DNA of 64,000 nucleotides, from assembly GCA_030141605.1 (NCBI GenBank), contig JAQGDQ010000172.1:372001-436000 (forward strand), read 5' to 3'. The notes beneath the pieces were generated by a model, which saw only the letters and a list, made by a program, of their open reading frames with translations, made no database searches and was not told where the DNA came from. This document shows, piece by piece, positions 26,301 through 37,710 of the stretch (position 1 is its first letter; each line of letters opens with the position of its first letter). Source of the stretch: Tubiluchus corallicola. Taxonomy: Eukaryota; Priapulida; Priapulimorpha; Priapulimorphida; Tubiluchidae. A program made the position numbers and the translations under genes.

Positions 26301-28299
26301 CATATTATTGAAACTAGCCGAATAAGCGGTAAGCCCAAACAAAATTTTGTCTTTTTGAAAAATACAACCATAACTATATATCTGTGCAACAGACTGCTCA
26401 TGCAACAGGCTTGAGCAGTCTCGCAGTGTTAAACTAAAATGTCAAATATCAGCTATTACGACATTGCGTTGATTTAAAAGCTATGTGCTGATTTTTTAAC
26501 TAATAAGTTTATTTTCAATCCACTTAACAAAATTATATTAAGTTTGAATACCTTATCGTTTTGCTTGCTTCGGTTTCAATTTCACTCAATTTTTCTGAAG
26601 GTCTAATCTTTCTGAAATGTTCCATATAGATGCTAGTAATACTCATACATACATTTTTATACTTACATAGAATTTTAGCTTAAGGGCAAAAAACTATGTG
26701 CCTTCTTTTATCCCCATTTACAATTATTTATAATTTTCAGTTTAAATAGTTTATTCGATGTCAGTAATAGTAAATTAAACTAGGAATCAGTAAATTATAT
26801 TTAAACGTTGAGGCGATTCAGACGGTCAGAAAGTGTTTTTTGAAAACAAGCATGTTGCCCTATACATTTTTCATAGTTCTTCCAGTCTTTAAAATATTGT
26901 AAGTGTAACAAAGATAAACATATTAAACAACAAACAATAAATATAAGAAACCCTAGTTGTTTTGTACAGAGGCTTGTAAACTGACTATAGTTATACTTAC
27001 AGGCCTACACATTTTGAAATGTTAATAACAGTTTTTTTCACATTTAGTTAGATAAAAAATTGATAAAAATATGCAGAACGTGCCATTAACATTGAACAAC
27101 AAAATTAATTATGGCTTTTCAGTTAAACAAATTGCTGTTGTTTTTCAATCATATTTTTGTAATAATATTTTATTATGTTGGCTACCTTTTAGCATCTTTG
27201 ACCAAGTGATGATGCATACGGCGTTTTTTCTCTTGTTTGTTTATATCTTCTAGTGACTTCCTGTAAATTAACGATGTAATCATATAACTGCAGCGACAAG
27301 ACTATTACTCACAAATTTCCTGGTAAAGAAATGTCAAAGAAAATAATTGTTGAATTTCTTGTAATGTTGAACATCTATTCTTAACTGGTAGAAGCAAAGG
27401 TTTCATTCAATTTTTCTAGCAACTTTTTATTATCGAAGAAAATTTTTTATAAAATACAGTGATAAAGTTACTCATAAAGTTTGACAAAACTTGTTTCATA
27501 ACTCGTTATCTAGTCAAAGGTCTGCGAAAACGTTCATGTCTGATACATAAATTGTAAGTTTTTTAAACCATTCTAGATAATATTCTCATTTGTCTGGCTT
27601 TACAAAATTAAAAAATTAATGAAACTATTGAGCCGTTCTAGCCACATTTTAACTAATAATAATAATGATGATAATAATTTTTATTTGAAGTCGGCTTTTG
27701 TGTGAACAATTAACCTGAGCTCAAGGAGCTATTATCGCGCATTTTTAACCTAAACACCACGCGCCAGGCGAGGCAACAGCAGGTACCATTTTTGAAGTCT
27801 TTGACCGGCCGCTGTATCGAACTCACAACCTCCCAGACGCAAAGCAGACGACGCGTTACCAATAAGCTAAACCGACTCGTCTAGTTCAGAGAAGTGTTAT
27901 AAGGCATAAAATACGCTTTTAACTACTATAAATGCAAAAAAAACATTTCAGCAAATCAAGTTTTTAATGTACTCACTTTAGCAAGTTTTCCGTGGAAATA
28001 GGCCTACTTTTCTTTCTTTTGTCTTTAATGAGAGGTTTTGCATAATCTTTTTGATAAATTCTGGAAGGAAAAAACATAAGAATAACTTTCATTTAACAGT
28101 GACTGATTACAGAAAGCCACCATTGCAGAAAAAATACTTTTAACGTTGGAGGGCTTAATCACAAATTTATATTGTTAAAACATTTAATAAATTTTTGTAA
28201 TGAACAAATTCTTATAACTTACATCGTGATCTCATCACTGCTAGCTTTAAGGTTATCTGTTGCTCCTACAGAGGAATTTCTTCTAGTTGGGTTGTCCAT
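15358..28299 (-). CDS. SRRM2/3/4-family splicing regulator with C-terminal eMIC domain, 12 coding exons
   Basis: Proteins with an eMIC domain (vertebrate SRRM3/SRRM4, ancestral Srrm234) activate inclusion of neural microexons. I joined twelve exons on the - strand: 28223-28299, 27977-28060, 27186-27260, 26552-26611, 25318-25458, 23938-24072, 23549-23593, 20982-21075, 20689-20772, 18804-19441, 17143-17331 and 15358-15529. Every junction is GT-AG and every phase matches, giving 597 residues plus TGA. Residues 1-53 are charged and unrecognised; 54-265 are Lys-rich with short RS runs and basic patches (KRKKKRVK, KPKKLRRRRE, KRKKPKRKRK); 266-535 hold long RS arrays; the end carries RRIT/SARKRPVPYRRE (about 537-552) followed by an SR tail, matching the eMIC core. 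No cwf21 domain is present in this model. The ATG lies one base after a 3' splice site, so an upstream exon exists. Expression and paralogy are not shown by sequence. Confidence 0.88.
17656..17692. repeat. (GA)n microsatellite
   Basis: Short GA run in the intron between exons 10 and 11 of the SRRM-like gene. Confidence 0.85.
18793..18798 (-). terminator. Candidate intronic poly(A) signal just after exon 10
   Basis: ATTAAA on the - strand begins 6 bases beyond the exon 10 boundary. If the exon 10 donor (AG|GTATAA) is skipped, the frame reads Arg-Tyr-Asn and stops, overlapping this hexamer. That would give a terminal exon lacking the eMIC domain. Sequence position only. Confidence 0.3.
21440..21545 (-). 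mobile_element. tRNA-like SINE fragment
   Basis: On the - strand a B-box-like GGAGTTCGAATC follows, at tRNA-like spacing, an A-box-like stretch (GATAACCCAATTAGA). It sits in the intron between exons 7 and 8. Both boxes are degenerate and no 3' tail is obvious, so it is either an old SINE or a tRNA pseudogene. Confidence 0.4.
22730..23119 (+). mobile_element. hAT-like miniature element, copy A
   Basis: A 390-bp element with short terminal inverted repeats (CAGGGCTGGAT at the left, CAGGGCCAGAT as the reverse complement of the right). It is flanked by 8-bp direct repeats CATGTGCT and CACGCGCT; the two mismatches are both T/C at CpG-like positions. Eight-bp duplications and CAGGG ends are hAT hallmarks. 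It encodes nothing. A second copy lies at 40093-40519 in reverse orientation. It sits in an intron of the SRRM-like gene. Confidence 0.75.
27655..27882 (-). mobile_element. tRNA-derived SINE
   Basis: Read on the - strand it begins with a tRNA-like head: A box TTAGCTTATTGG near the start and B box GAGTTCGATAC about 40 bases later. It is followed by a non-tRNA body and a 3' tail of A-rich and (ATT/ATC) repeats ending near 27655. This order (tRNA head, body, simple-sequence tail) is diagnostic of a SINE. It lies in the intron between exons 2 and 3 of the SRRM-like gene. Confidence 0.7.
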
Positions 28300-28303
28300 T
28301 CTG

Positions 28304-30150
28304 AAAAATAGAAACATACCTTCACATACCGTTAAAATGCAAACAAATTAGGATGAAATTTGGCACAAAACTAGGATGTGTAATTAAAAATTTTTCCGGA
28401 TCGAAAAGCAAATCTTAATGAGCTTAGTAAGCGTACATCGTTTAGAACATCTTTTAGGAAACCTAAAATATATACCAAAAGAAAATGACAAGTCAACAGA
28501 GCTCTAAAGGCTTAACAGAGTAATTGTAGTTAGTAACTTGAAATAAAGTACAGACAATGCATATAATAATCCTAGAATATAATTTCAGTCTCAAATTCTA
28601 AACTTGGCGATACGTGTTAAAGTTCAAGTTACGCTGATGAGGACTTTGTGATTAAAATGCTGTCACAAAAATGCATTGAGACTTGGATAATTTAGTTTTA
28701 CTTCTACAATCATAATGGCAAGTATTAAGAGAGTACTCAATTTCTTGGCCTCTATGGTTTTCCAGATGACTCAGCCTATATTACACACTGATCTGATGGC
28801 ACACATTCATTAATAATAATATTTTCTGATAATAATCTTTGTGTAAGCTCGTAGCCCTGGCGAATCCTACTGTGTTTTTCATTGGCTAAGCGGGACGGAA
28901 TACCGTTAGATTCGCTAGGAGCACGTGGCGTTCCGGATTGTTATCACTGCAGGTGTACCTAACAGTAGCCGAGGGCGGACTCAGGTGCAACAGTAGCCGA
29001 GGGCGGACTCAGGTGCAGCAGTAGTCGAAAGAGATTCAGGCAGCGATTAGTACTAAATATAGCAAAATCCAAATTTGTTAAACATAAGCACTTTTATATT
29101 ATCCCAATTCCAAAATATTTTTTGTGATATCAGTTTGCTTGATGACAAAACAGTAAATCACGCGACTATGAAACGCATACCACAGTAAATTTAAAAGGCA
29201 AATATTTTGATGTTGATCTCTCAGTTTTATATACATTTATGCGCTTAAATATTCTGGAATTATTTGGCAAATAGTTTTTTGTGCAAATCGATAGTTATTA
29301 ATACGAGTTATTGTTACATTATTGTTATATATTATTACATATCCTTTTCATACAAGCTTAAAAACAGACCTGTTTCTTTATTTGCTCGACAATGCCTTCC
29401 TCACTATCCACACTTATACATATGATCAAAACAACTCCTAAAATGAAAAAGTATTTTGACTAATTATTATTACCGTTTATCAAAAAGCTACAATGTTAGC
29501 ATTAAAAGAACCACAAATAATACGTTGAATATTTTTTGTATGAATAGTTCCTAAAATTACAAGCAACTATAATCTTTTACACCATTGTATACTACAAAAG
29601 CCGTTGATTTCAAATTTAATTCCACGCAATTCTTACAGCAAGCAAAAGCTGTAGCCCTTGTGTGCTGTATGAGTGATTATTGCAAGCACAAGATCGATAA
29701 TGTATCGATTCGAAAATGTAAATATAGGCTATGCTTTACCCAGCTACCGATACTTGTGTGTGACTACAATGACGTTGTAAAACAAAAAATCTCAAGAACA
29801 ATAACATTGATTTCTGAAATGATGCTTTTTTCTTAATAATTTATTTATTAAAATGTTCATGAACGATTAATCATGAAATTTCGTGATGCACAAATACTGA
29901 AAGCGAAACAGCAGGCAAATGTGTTACAATAAACAAGTTTTTAATTTCTCTATCAATTAAGCTTTATCGAACAATTATTATTGCAAATTGTTTGATGTCT
30001 ATAGGCCTGCCATCGTGGTAAAACAAAGAATATCACTTAAAGATACCGTGCGCACCTATAGTAACACTGCAGCCTCCTGTTTTTCTCATTTTGCCAATGG
30101 AAAACATATAAACTTATTGATGATTTGCTAGAGCAAAAATCCATACTTAC
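28304..30150 (-). other. Probable first intron of the SRRM-like gene
   Basis: The region between the 3' splice site before the ATG and a good donor at 30150. A further exon-like segment with a strong acceptor (TTTTCATTTTAG) and an ACAG|GTCTGT donor lies around 29370-29430, but it keeps no frame with its neighbours. It also holds a 28-bp tandem repeat. Confidence 0.35.
28961..29044. repeat. 28-bp tandem repeat, three copies
   Basis: Two perfect GC-rich copies (28961-28988, 28989-29016; core GCCGAGGGCGGACTCAGG) and one decayed copy to 29044. The CpG content is much higher than in the surroundings. Confidence 0.9.
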
Positions 30151-30310
30151 CATTCTTGCGGCCCATAAATGGTACTCGTTTTTTCAGCACCTATTTGTTT
30201 TTCATTCCATCCAGTACACTTTTTCATGCGAATGTATGAGAGAGAGAGAGAGACAATGGAGCTGTTAAATATGGACAGATGTTACAATAATTTGCATAAA
30301 ACGTCGCGCG
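30151..30310 (-). promoter_or_regulatory. Candidate 5' non-coding exon and promoter of the SRRM-like gene
   Basis: On the - strand, an exon-like segment ends AATG|GTAAGT at 30151. If spliced to the ATG exon, a short upstream ORF starting at 30227 (25 codons) stops with TGA directly abutting the main ATG (TGAATG). Just upstream are a CT run (about 30235-30255) and a CpG cluster with CGTCGCGCGCATG near 30303, which are common at animal promoters. The link to the gene is inferred from position and splice sites. Confidence 0.4.
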
Positions 30311-31000
30311 CATGATGCAGTAGCTTCTGTACAGATCAATGAGATGCTATTGATCGTAATTATTGTGTATTCCTGCCGCTAGACGGAAGCACATTGCAGT
30401 TCGCCCAAAGTTGAATTATTTTCTTAAGTTTTAAACGAGAAACAAAGCTCGTCGTACTTCCGCTAAAATTTATGCATAACCAATATTTGACGTTAATATT
30501 GTCTAGCGTGTTGCGTCTTTTGTCATTGAACGTGTGTGTTAGCAACTTTTTTGCCAATATGACACAATATTAGAATGTCGCATGCAATTCGTAAATAATT
30601 CTATAAATAATTACTAATTTCACTGGTGTTTTGTTGAATTTTATAATTGTCCGAATTTTGGCCTATAATAAAATTAAATCGATTGGGCTTATTATTATGA
30701 AAATATTATTATTACACCTTCGTATTGATGTTATTGTGATAATTAATTTAAATATTTATTTTTAAACAATATGTACTAATTTATTTCGTTTAAATATTAG
30801 CTTCATAACATCAACAATTTTTCGGAAACATGTTGATGTTTGCACCCGTGTTGCTTAGTTTTTGAAGGTGCCTGTATGTTTCTATATTCATGAATGGCAC
30901 TAATTACTTAAACTTATAACAGTAATGAGCCATTGCCAAAGTACATAAGTGAACTATAACGAAGACCATTTGGACTATGATCCACTTTCATTTCATGATC

Positions 31001-31264
31001 CACTTTATTTCACTTCACTTCATTTCACTTCATTTCGCTTCATTTCACTTCATTTCGCTTCACTTCACTTCACTTCATTTCATTTCACTTCATTTCACTT
31101 CATTTCGCTTCACTTCACTTCATTTCACTTCACTTCATTTCATTTAATTTCTTTCACTTCAGTTCACTTCACTTCACTTCATTTCACTTCACTTCATTTC
31201 ACTTAATTTCATTTCACTTCACTTCATTTCACTTCGCTTCACTTCACTTCATTTCACTGTACTT
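31001..31264. repeat. (CACTT/CATTT)n pentanucleotide satellite
   Basis: About 260 bases of mixed CACTT, CATTT and CGCTT pentamers. It produces a Phe/His/Ser-rich translation that is not a gene. Confidence 0.95.
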
Positions 31265-31299
31265 CACTTCATTTTACCTTACCTCGCCCACATCACCAC

Positions 31300-33030
31300 A
31301 TGTTACTTACCACACCTCGTCTCTTCTTGACTCACTTCAGTTTTACCTAACATTGTTCACTTATTTTAAGGAACTTCGTTTCTTAGTCATTATGCGAAAT
31401 ATAGGTCCATATTTCACCGAACATTTCAGCAATGATACTTATTGCATAACCTATGATTACGTGTATATCTCCTTTCACGTTGTGGACATGAAAGCTTGCA
31501 AGTGTTAAATACGCTTCACCAATGTATCGTACTGAAGCCACGCGCTGGTCATGCAATCTATCTTTTCGTTTCACTAATCACGGGAAAGATTTAGCTCAGC
31601 AATACGCTACTCCATTTGATAAAATGGCACAGTTACGTCTAATGAGTAGAACAGTGTCATTTTCTTAAGTAAAATTCTCTAATGTTTCTCAGCTTGATCT
31701 CTTAATGGGTATTCCATTAAACCTCTGAACGTACTCCTTGCTCTTCTTGCAGGCCAATGCATGCAGTCTCGACTGTATTTCATCATTTCTCAGATATCAG
31801 AATGTTGTGTGGTTGACGTTTAGGAATTGTTTTGGCTCTTATAGAGATAACTACGACAAAAGATAAAGGTATTTTTAAAGCTAGAAATAGCATCATTCTT
31901 TTAGCATGGCAACAACTCACGTACGATAAAATACTATAAGCTCAAATTGCAATGATGGGAGTTTGATATAACAGCACATGCGCACGTTTGGTTTGAAGGT
32001 CATAAGTGAAGCCTAACAAGACAGTAATTACAAATTTTGTCTACATGACGTTTGACATGAAACAACGTAAAATGTGTGGGCGGTTGCCTAGAGCTGCGAT
32101 GAAACGAAATTGATGATGACTCTTTGAGTACAGTGTTACACCTTGACGAGTTAGGCCTATAAGTCAGTTTTTCGTATGTAAGAATTAAAGAAATGTATGT
32201 AAAATCCGATTAAACGATAAACACTACAGTCGGCCACCTCGCTTTAAACAAAAAATATATTATTATATTAGCTAAACACTAGGTTAAAATTTCTCATATA
32301 AATTTACTGAAATTTATGTGGCATTTGAAAAACTTCTTCTGTTACTCATTAGACTATATTCGTTAGTTTATATTCTTTGCTTTGTTTACTTTCACAGGGT
32401 GAGATAATCTAACAAGCCCTGCTTTTTGATTGCCCCGCAGCGCATTTACATTTATATATAGGTAGGCACGAGTGTGAGGCTTTTTTGATCAGAAACAGTA
32501 AACAAAATATACCGTGTTCATCGTAGGCCTTTTCATTGTATTTTCGTACACAAAATTGTTGTAAATGTGTTATGTGAAATAAATGACTTATGATTTATTG
32601 TGACTTACTAGACCAATACATAGAATGTCATATATCATGGCCAACTCGCAACTTTCCAATCTCGCGGGCGTTTTTTAAATGGGACTTTGTAAGAAAAAGG
32701 AATATTACATCTGCTTTTCATCCAATAATATAATTGTTTAGTTGAATTTTCTAAAATATCATAATCGAATGCATGAAAGTATTAGTTATGAATATAAATT
32801 ATATAGCCGTGCCAAATAATTTCCGAATTGCTTTTTCATTATGCAAAACACCTTTATATTGTTGTTCCACTTATTAATCTATAGCTTAACTTAGTTAAAT
32901 TAACCTACCTCGATTCACTGAACTTTCTTAAGCGAGATGCATATACTTGGGTTAGATTTGTTAACGATATCTTTAGCTTTACCGGATTTTGGCAAATCTG
33001 GGATAATCAGCACAATAACAATATAAATAA
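31300..33030. other. Spacer without recognisable features
   Basis: AT-rich DNA between the pentanucleotide satellite and the LINE tail. I see no exon, RNA gene or element that can be supported. Confidence 0.4.
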
Positions 33031-33036
33031 AAAAAA

Positions 33037-33540
33037 TTGTTGCAAACGCTTAAATTAACATTTGAAAGTAAGTATTTATTCAAATTGATAGATGATATCA
33101 ATAGAGTATCTAATAATGAAAATCCGGAAGGAAAAAAGTTGAGAACCTACTGCAAAGCAAAAAACGGTTATGGAAAATTATTTGCTCACCAACATTTTGA
33201 CTCCAAAACTAAAACAGCTTTTTGTAAACTATGAATAAGTGCCCATAGTCTAGCCATTGAAACAGGCACGCATCATAAATGGTACAAGTTACCAATAAAC
33301 GAAAGAATTCGTAGACAACTAAGAGGAAGATGAATTGCACATGATGCTTTTCTGCCATATATATAAGCATAGTAGGCAGAATATGTTCGCACAAATTAAT
33401 TCTTTATGTCCTGGTTTTCTAGATATGCCTGGTAAAGATAAACTGATTTTTCTAATTGGGACCAATGATGTGGATATTTTAAATATAGTGTGTAACTATG
33501 TAAAATATTGCTTTACAAATAGGTCAGGAATTTAATTGTT
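33037..33540 (+). pseudogene. Non-LTR retrotransposon C-terminal fragment
   Basis: A first frame (33037-33234) continues past one TGA as ISAHSLAIETGTHHK...LPINERIRRQL, the typical C-terminal region of a LINE ORF2 (LRISSHxLxIETGR...NRxC pattern). A frame shift then leads into 33335-33535 (ELHMMLFCHIYKHSRQNMFAQI, then LCPGFLDMPGKDKLIFLIG), which is the family's ending. Stops and a shift show that it is dead. Confidence 0.7.
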
Positions 33541-33780
33541 GATGTCTAAAGGGATGCTGCACCAATAGTTTAAATTTTGTGTTTATATTATTTTATATGG
33601 GTATTATACAACAACATGTGATATTTGTGAATGTGTAAATATTTTGTTTTTTTATAAATGCTTTAATTGTACTCTTGTGAGCGTGTGCGTTATGTAAAGG
33701 AGGGCAAAAATTTGTATTAATATTTGTATACGTGTTCTGCTATCCATTGAATATATCAAATATATCAAAAAATATTAAAG

Positions 33781-34200
33781 GAGTAGTACGCAGTTGAAAA
33801 ACCAGTTGAAAAGAATCTACCGTGCTTCATCAGGCTTCTTGATTTTTCCTGGATCCTCCACATGGCGCCAGCATCTTTTTGTATTGTTGTTTTTACCAGT
33901 GTCATATGTTGGTTGGTTGTACAACGGCTGATATCGTGTGGTAAGATATTCTTTGGGTGATGTCGATACTGGTTCGTTTTGTAACTAGGTGACTTTGTTC
34001 GTACATTTGTTGATGTGTATTCTCTTCGATTGCCTTGCTGATTGTTTCAATGGGCACTTGCTACCTGTTGGATACTTGTAGGGGCATTCTAATCAGCTTT
34101 GGAGGAACGTGCTGAGGCTGTTTGGGTTATCGAGTCCAACTAACTTCCAGTAATTAACGTACTGACACCAAAATGCCGTTAAACCCAATATGAAATGATG
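33781..34200 (-). other. Unidentified GC-richer segment, probably an old repeat
   Basis: On the - strand two frames are open over long stretches: one ends GKIKKPDEAR and stop near 33818, the other reads VPIETISKAIEENTHQQM across 33961-34055. Each has internal stops upstream. Composition differs from the flanks. It may be a decayed transposable element; I do not recognise a family. Confidence 0.3.
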
Positions 34201-36420
34201 ACTTGCCACCCATGCAAAGACTCTTTCAGTATGGGTTTTTTCGTTGGGCGTACAAACCCAGTTATACAAGTCCTATGTTTTTTTTGTTAAAATGTGTAAA
34301 CATTCCAGTTGTTCGGGGGTTATGGCGACAATTCGTATGGTTTGGTTATACAGTTTTGCAGCTTATGATGAACTATACGGATGTATTTGCTTTCGTCTAC
34401 GTTTACATTGCATATAATTTGTCATAAACCTGCAGGATCTATCAGATCTACAGTCGCCTCATTTGCTGACTTAGAGCAATGTCACTACCATAACCGAAGC
34501 CACAGTTGCAGTAATTGCACCGTTATATGGAGATCAAACAAACCAAAAGAGGCGCTGGCGTTATTGTTATTACAGCTTTAAACAAAGAAAATATGTAACT
34601 TTACGTAAAATCCCCAAAACCCAAGTTTTTAGAAAGTCGGAAGCTTTGATTGCTAAGGGTGCCTCGTGGTACACAGTAATAAATTACCTCAGTTAGAGAG
34701 TCACATTCAAACTGAATTGTTTCTTACGTTTTTCAATATCACGATTTTTCTGCGTTATTTGCGCACTGAATAACTTATATATCCGATTAAATTATTGAGA
34801 ATGTTGTAGTCGTTCCTTAAGTCATTTAAAGGGCAGTACAGCCTGTCTTTTGTTTTGTTTCCCTTCCCTCCTTAAGTGAATTAGGAAAAATAATTTAATC
34901 AAGCCTAGCAAAGCACATAGTTTTTTGCAAACGTTGCACAACGTAATTCTTTTTGGGCAAAAGTTGTGTAAAAGAAAAAAGTTATTTTAAAGAAAATTTA
35001 TGGCTTTTTTACCAAAAATCAACTTCAGACAGAACCAGTGGCTTTGAAAATCGCCCAAAACAACGAATTCATTTCAAAAACATTGAACAAAGAACCAGAA
35101 CCATGGTTCAAGAATTTTTAACAAAATCTTTCCATGCAAAGCCCATTGCCTTTTCACAAAAATAATCGAGAGCAAAGTCCTAAAGTAACTGAAGCAGTAA
35201 TAACATCTTCACCACGTCAAATTGCCTTCATCCGTTTTAATCAGCTTTACTTTACTTATTTCTGAAGGTTAAACAAACCAATGAAGATTCACATTGATAT
35301 TTAACCCATAGTCACTGCTCACTATAATAGTACAGGAACATAGTTCACTTTTTTGCAAAACAAAAATTCTGGCCTAGCCAAAAATTGGAATCAATGTCTT
35401 ACATTTTAGCCCCGCCAATCTCGTCCAGTTGTGTGAAGTAACCAACTGAGCTCCAATCATCAGATCTCTACATCCTCTATACCCTACTTCATCACATTTA
35501 CTGTATTTTTAAGAAGTCAGAAATAATACAACAGTGTTTTATGTGAAGCTCTGCAAAGCCAACTGCCAGTAAATCTTTCTATACAGGTAATGAAAAGAAG
35601 CCAGCAATTGATTAAAGGTAAATGCATAGTTCAAGGTTCTGTATAATGATGGAAGTTTGTATACAGAGAAATAAATCAGTTTCATAGCTGAAATTTAGTG
35701 AGTTCTTTGCATGAGATTAAAATTTGATATTTTTACAAAAGAATGTAATAACATGACTATCAGAATAACATTCACTGGATAAATGTATGTACATGCTATT
35801 GAAAATCATGACTTATTATAATAACGTCATAATCAGTTAAACAAATTGATAGAATCATGAGCTTCACGACATTGATCACTATACTCCTTACAGCTTTCCC
35901 ACCTTTCACATCGTCATGTCCTTCCTCCTCCTCATCTTCGCCCCAGCCAGGCATTGAGTTTCACTACAAGCAAAACTTGTCCCAACGACAGACATAGTAA
36001 CTGAAAATTGTCCTAAGTGAAGCCTACGCCTTTCTTATCCGAAGCGAAACTCTACCTGCCTTCAATGAAGCGCAAGGCAGTAGCTGGCGTTATGATGATG
36101 AACATGATGATAGACACCGGGGAAGTGAGATAAAACCGCAAGCATTGTGCATCTGTAACTCTTACAGTTCAGAATGCTAGACAGATATTGGCGAGAAGCT
36201 TGGTAAACCTGAAATACGTATATGTGTGTATTAATCAATAGCAATCATCGAGCTGAGATTAGAAAAAAATCAATACAAGTTCTGCATGGTAAAAATAATA
36301 ATAAAAGTTATACTGATTAGTACTTGATGATAAGAAAATCTATAAAACTTTATAACCTATCGTTGGTTAATATTGATGCACGTTTCTAGTTTTTATTTTT
36401 TTATTTTTATTGAGTTATTA
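34200..36420. other. Spacer; one acidic exon-like segment on the - strand
   Basis: Mostly featureless. At 35903-35954 on the - strand there is an ATG followed by an acidic frame (MPGWGEDEEEEGHDDVK) and a possible AAAG|GTGGGA donor. A TTGTAG 3' splice-like site lies 9 bases before the ATG. No following exon could be found. Confidence 0.25.
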
Positions 36421-36429
36421 TGGAACGTA

Positions 36430-36490
36430 CAAAGGCGCAGGCGTAACGACGGGCATTATAGCAGCAAGGCACAGAAGCGCATGCATTCTC
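36430..36490. promoter_or_regulatory. Candidate CpG-rich promoter with NRF1-like motifs
   Basis: GCGCATGC at 36477-36484 and GGCGCAGGCGT at 36434-36444 resemble the NRF1 site (GCGCATGCGC) within a locally CpG-rich patch. A donor-like TTTT|GTAAGT lies downstream at 36612 on the + strand. No gene could be attached to it. Confidence 0.2.
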
Positions 36491-36904
36491 TATAACCGCA
36501 GTTACTGCAAAGCTGATTGCCTAAGTATATTAGTGACTGCCTGCAACAGTGCGAAATTAACTTCTGGAAGCCTAAAAGAATCATTTCACTGGACGCTTTG
36601 TCGATCTTTTGTAAGTGCATGGAAAAAGACGAAAGGAGATAAGTACACTATTCAGGTATTTTGCACGTTTACAGATTTCTAAGGATGATTCTTTATTTGT
36701 TCGCTTTCCGTAACAAAGTAATTAGTTTTCTGAGAAATAATCCATGTAGTAGCATAAGTTATGAATAAGCTATATAAATTTGCTAGCGACACTTTAATTA
36801 CTTATTCATGGAAAAATGCAGTTCACGTCCAGGCGTCGGGTCACATGCACAGTTAATACAAGCATTACTGGATACGAATATTTACAAATAAAGCCATTCT
36901 CAAA

Positions 36905-37007
36905 AGTCAAGTAGGCAAGCAGGCAATCATGCAAACAGGTTGCCTGGCAGAAGGCAGACAGGTAAGTAGGTAGGCAGATAGGCAAACAGGTAAGGAGGCA
37001 GTAGACG
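36905..37007. repeat. Degenerate (AGGC/AGGT)n tetranucleotide repeat
   Basis: About 100 bases of AGGC, AGGT and related tetramers with interruptions. Confidence 0.8.
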
Positions 37008-37439
37008 AGTAAACGAGCAAGCAATCAAGTAACATCTATTGCTTATTAAACGAACGTGTATTAAATTATTTTTACCACCTATTAACCTTCGGGGTTTGTG
37101 ATTGAAAAGTTCAATGGTTAAATATTTTCAACAAGCAAAAAGAAATATTGTTGTCCTAAATCTGGACATAATCTTCCTAGTCGATAGAGCTTAACGGCGT
37201 TAAATAATGACGAAACTATTTGTACCACAAATTGCACCCGCCGTAACACAATAAGCTAAAATTATTCTGCGACAAAACCACTGTGAAAAGTGTGTGATAA
37301 CATAGTTATACTAATACTCTGTCATCTCATTCAAATTCTAAGAAAGCTGCTGGATGAACTACATACTTATCTAACGTTCTTAAGAATCCTTTTAAACTTT
37401 GTATTGTTCGAGATCAATTAAGTGAACACGTTTTCAGAG

Positions 37440-37710
37440 TTACTTAAAAACCTTGTTAATTAAATACAGCATTTTTAGAAAACGCAGCCTATTTAATTTT
37501 TGTGTAAGATGTTTTGTTACATAAATTAGCCAATTATGTCCTATTCTCGCACAGATGTTTTCGTTTATTCGGGCTATCTGAACATTTGATTATACACATC
37601 AGTGATTTGCGCCCTGTCTTTTGTGTTCAACTTATATGGTTTCAGGATTATTTTCTTATTAAGCCGTATGCGTTTTGTTGTATCAGCATTACTACACATA
37701 TTTAAGCATG
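37440..37710 (+). repeat. Left arm of a 1.3-kb inverted repeat
   Basis: About 270 bases that match, in reverse complement, 38478-38757. The clearest shared blocks are ATTATACACATCAGTGA, GTCTTTTGTGTTCAACTTAT and AGGATTATTTT. Divergence with small indels suggests an old element with long inverted ends or an inverted duplication. Confidence 0.8.

Noticed and set aside
30949-31206. Phe/His/Ser-rich 85-codon ORF
   Set aside because: Produced by the CACTT/CATTT satellite.
33781-33840. Hammerhead-ribozyme-like CCTGATGAAGC on the - strand
   Set aside because: The conserved GAAA part and closing helices were not found nearby.
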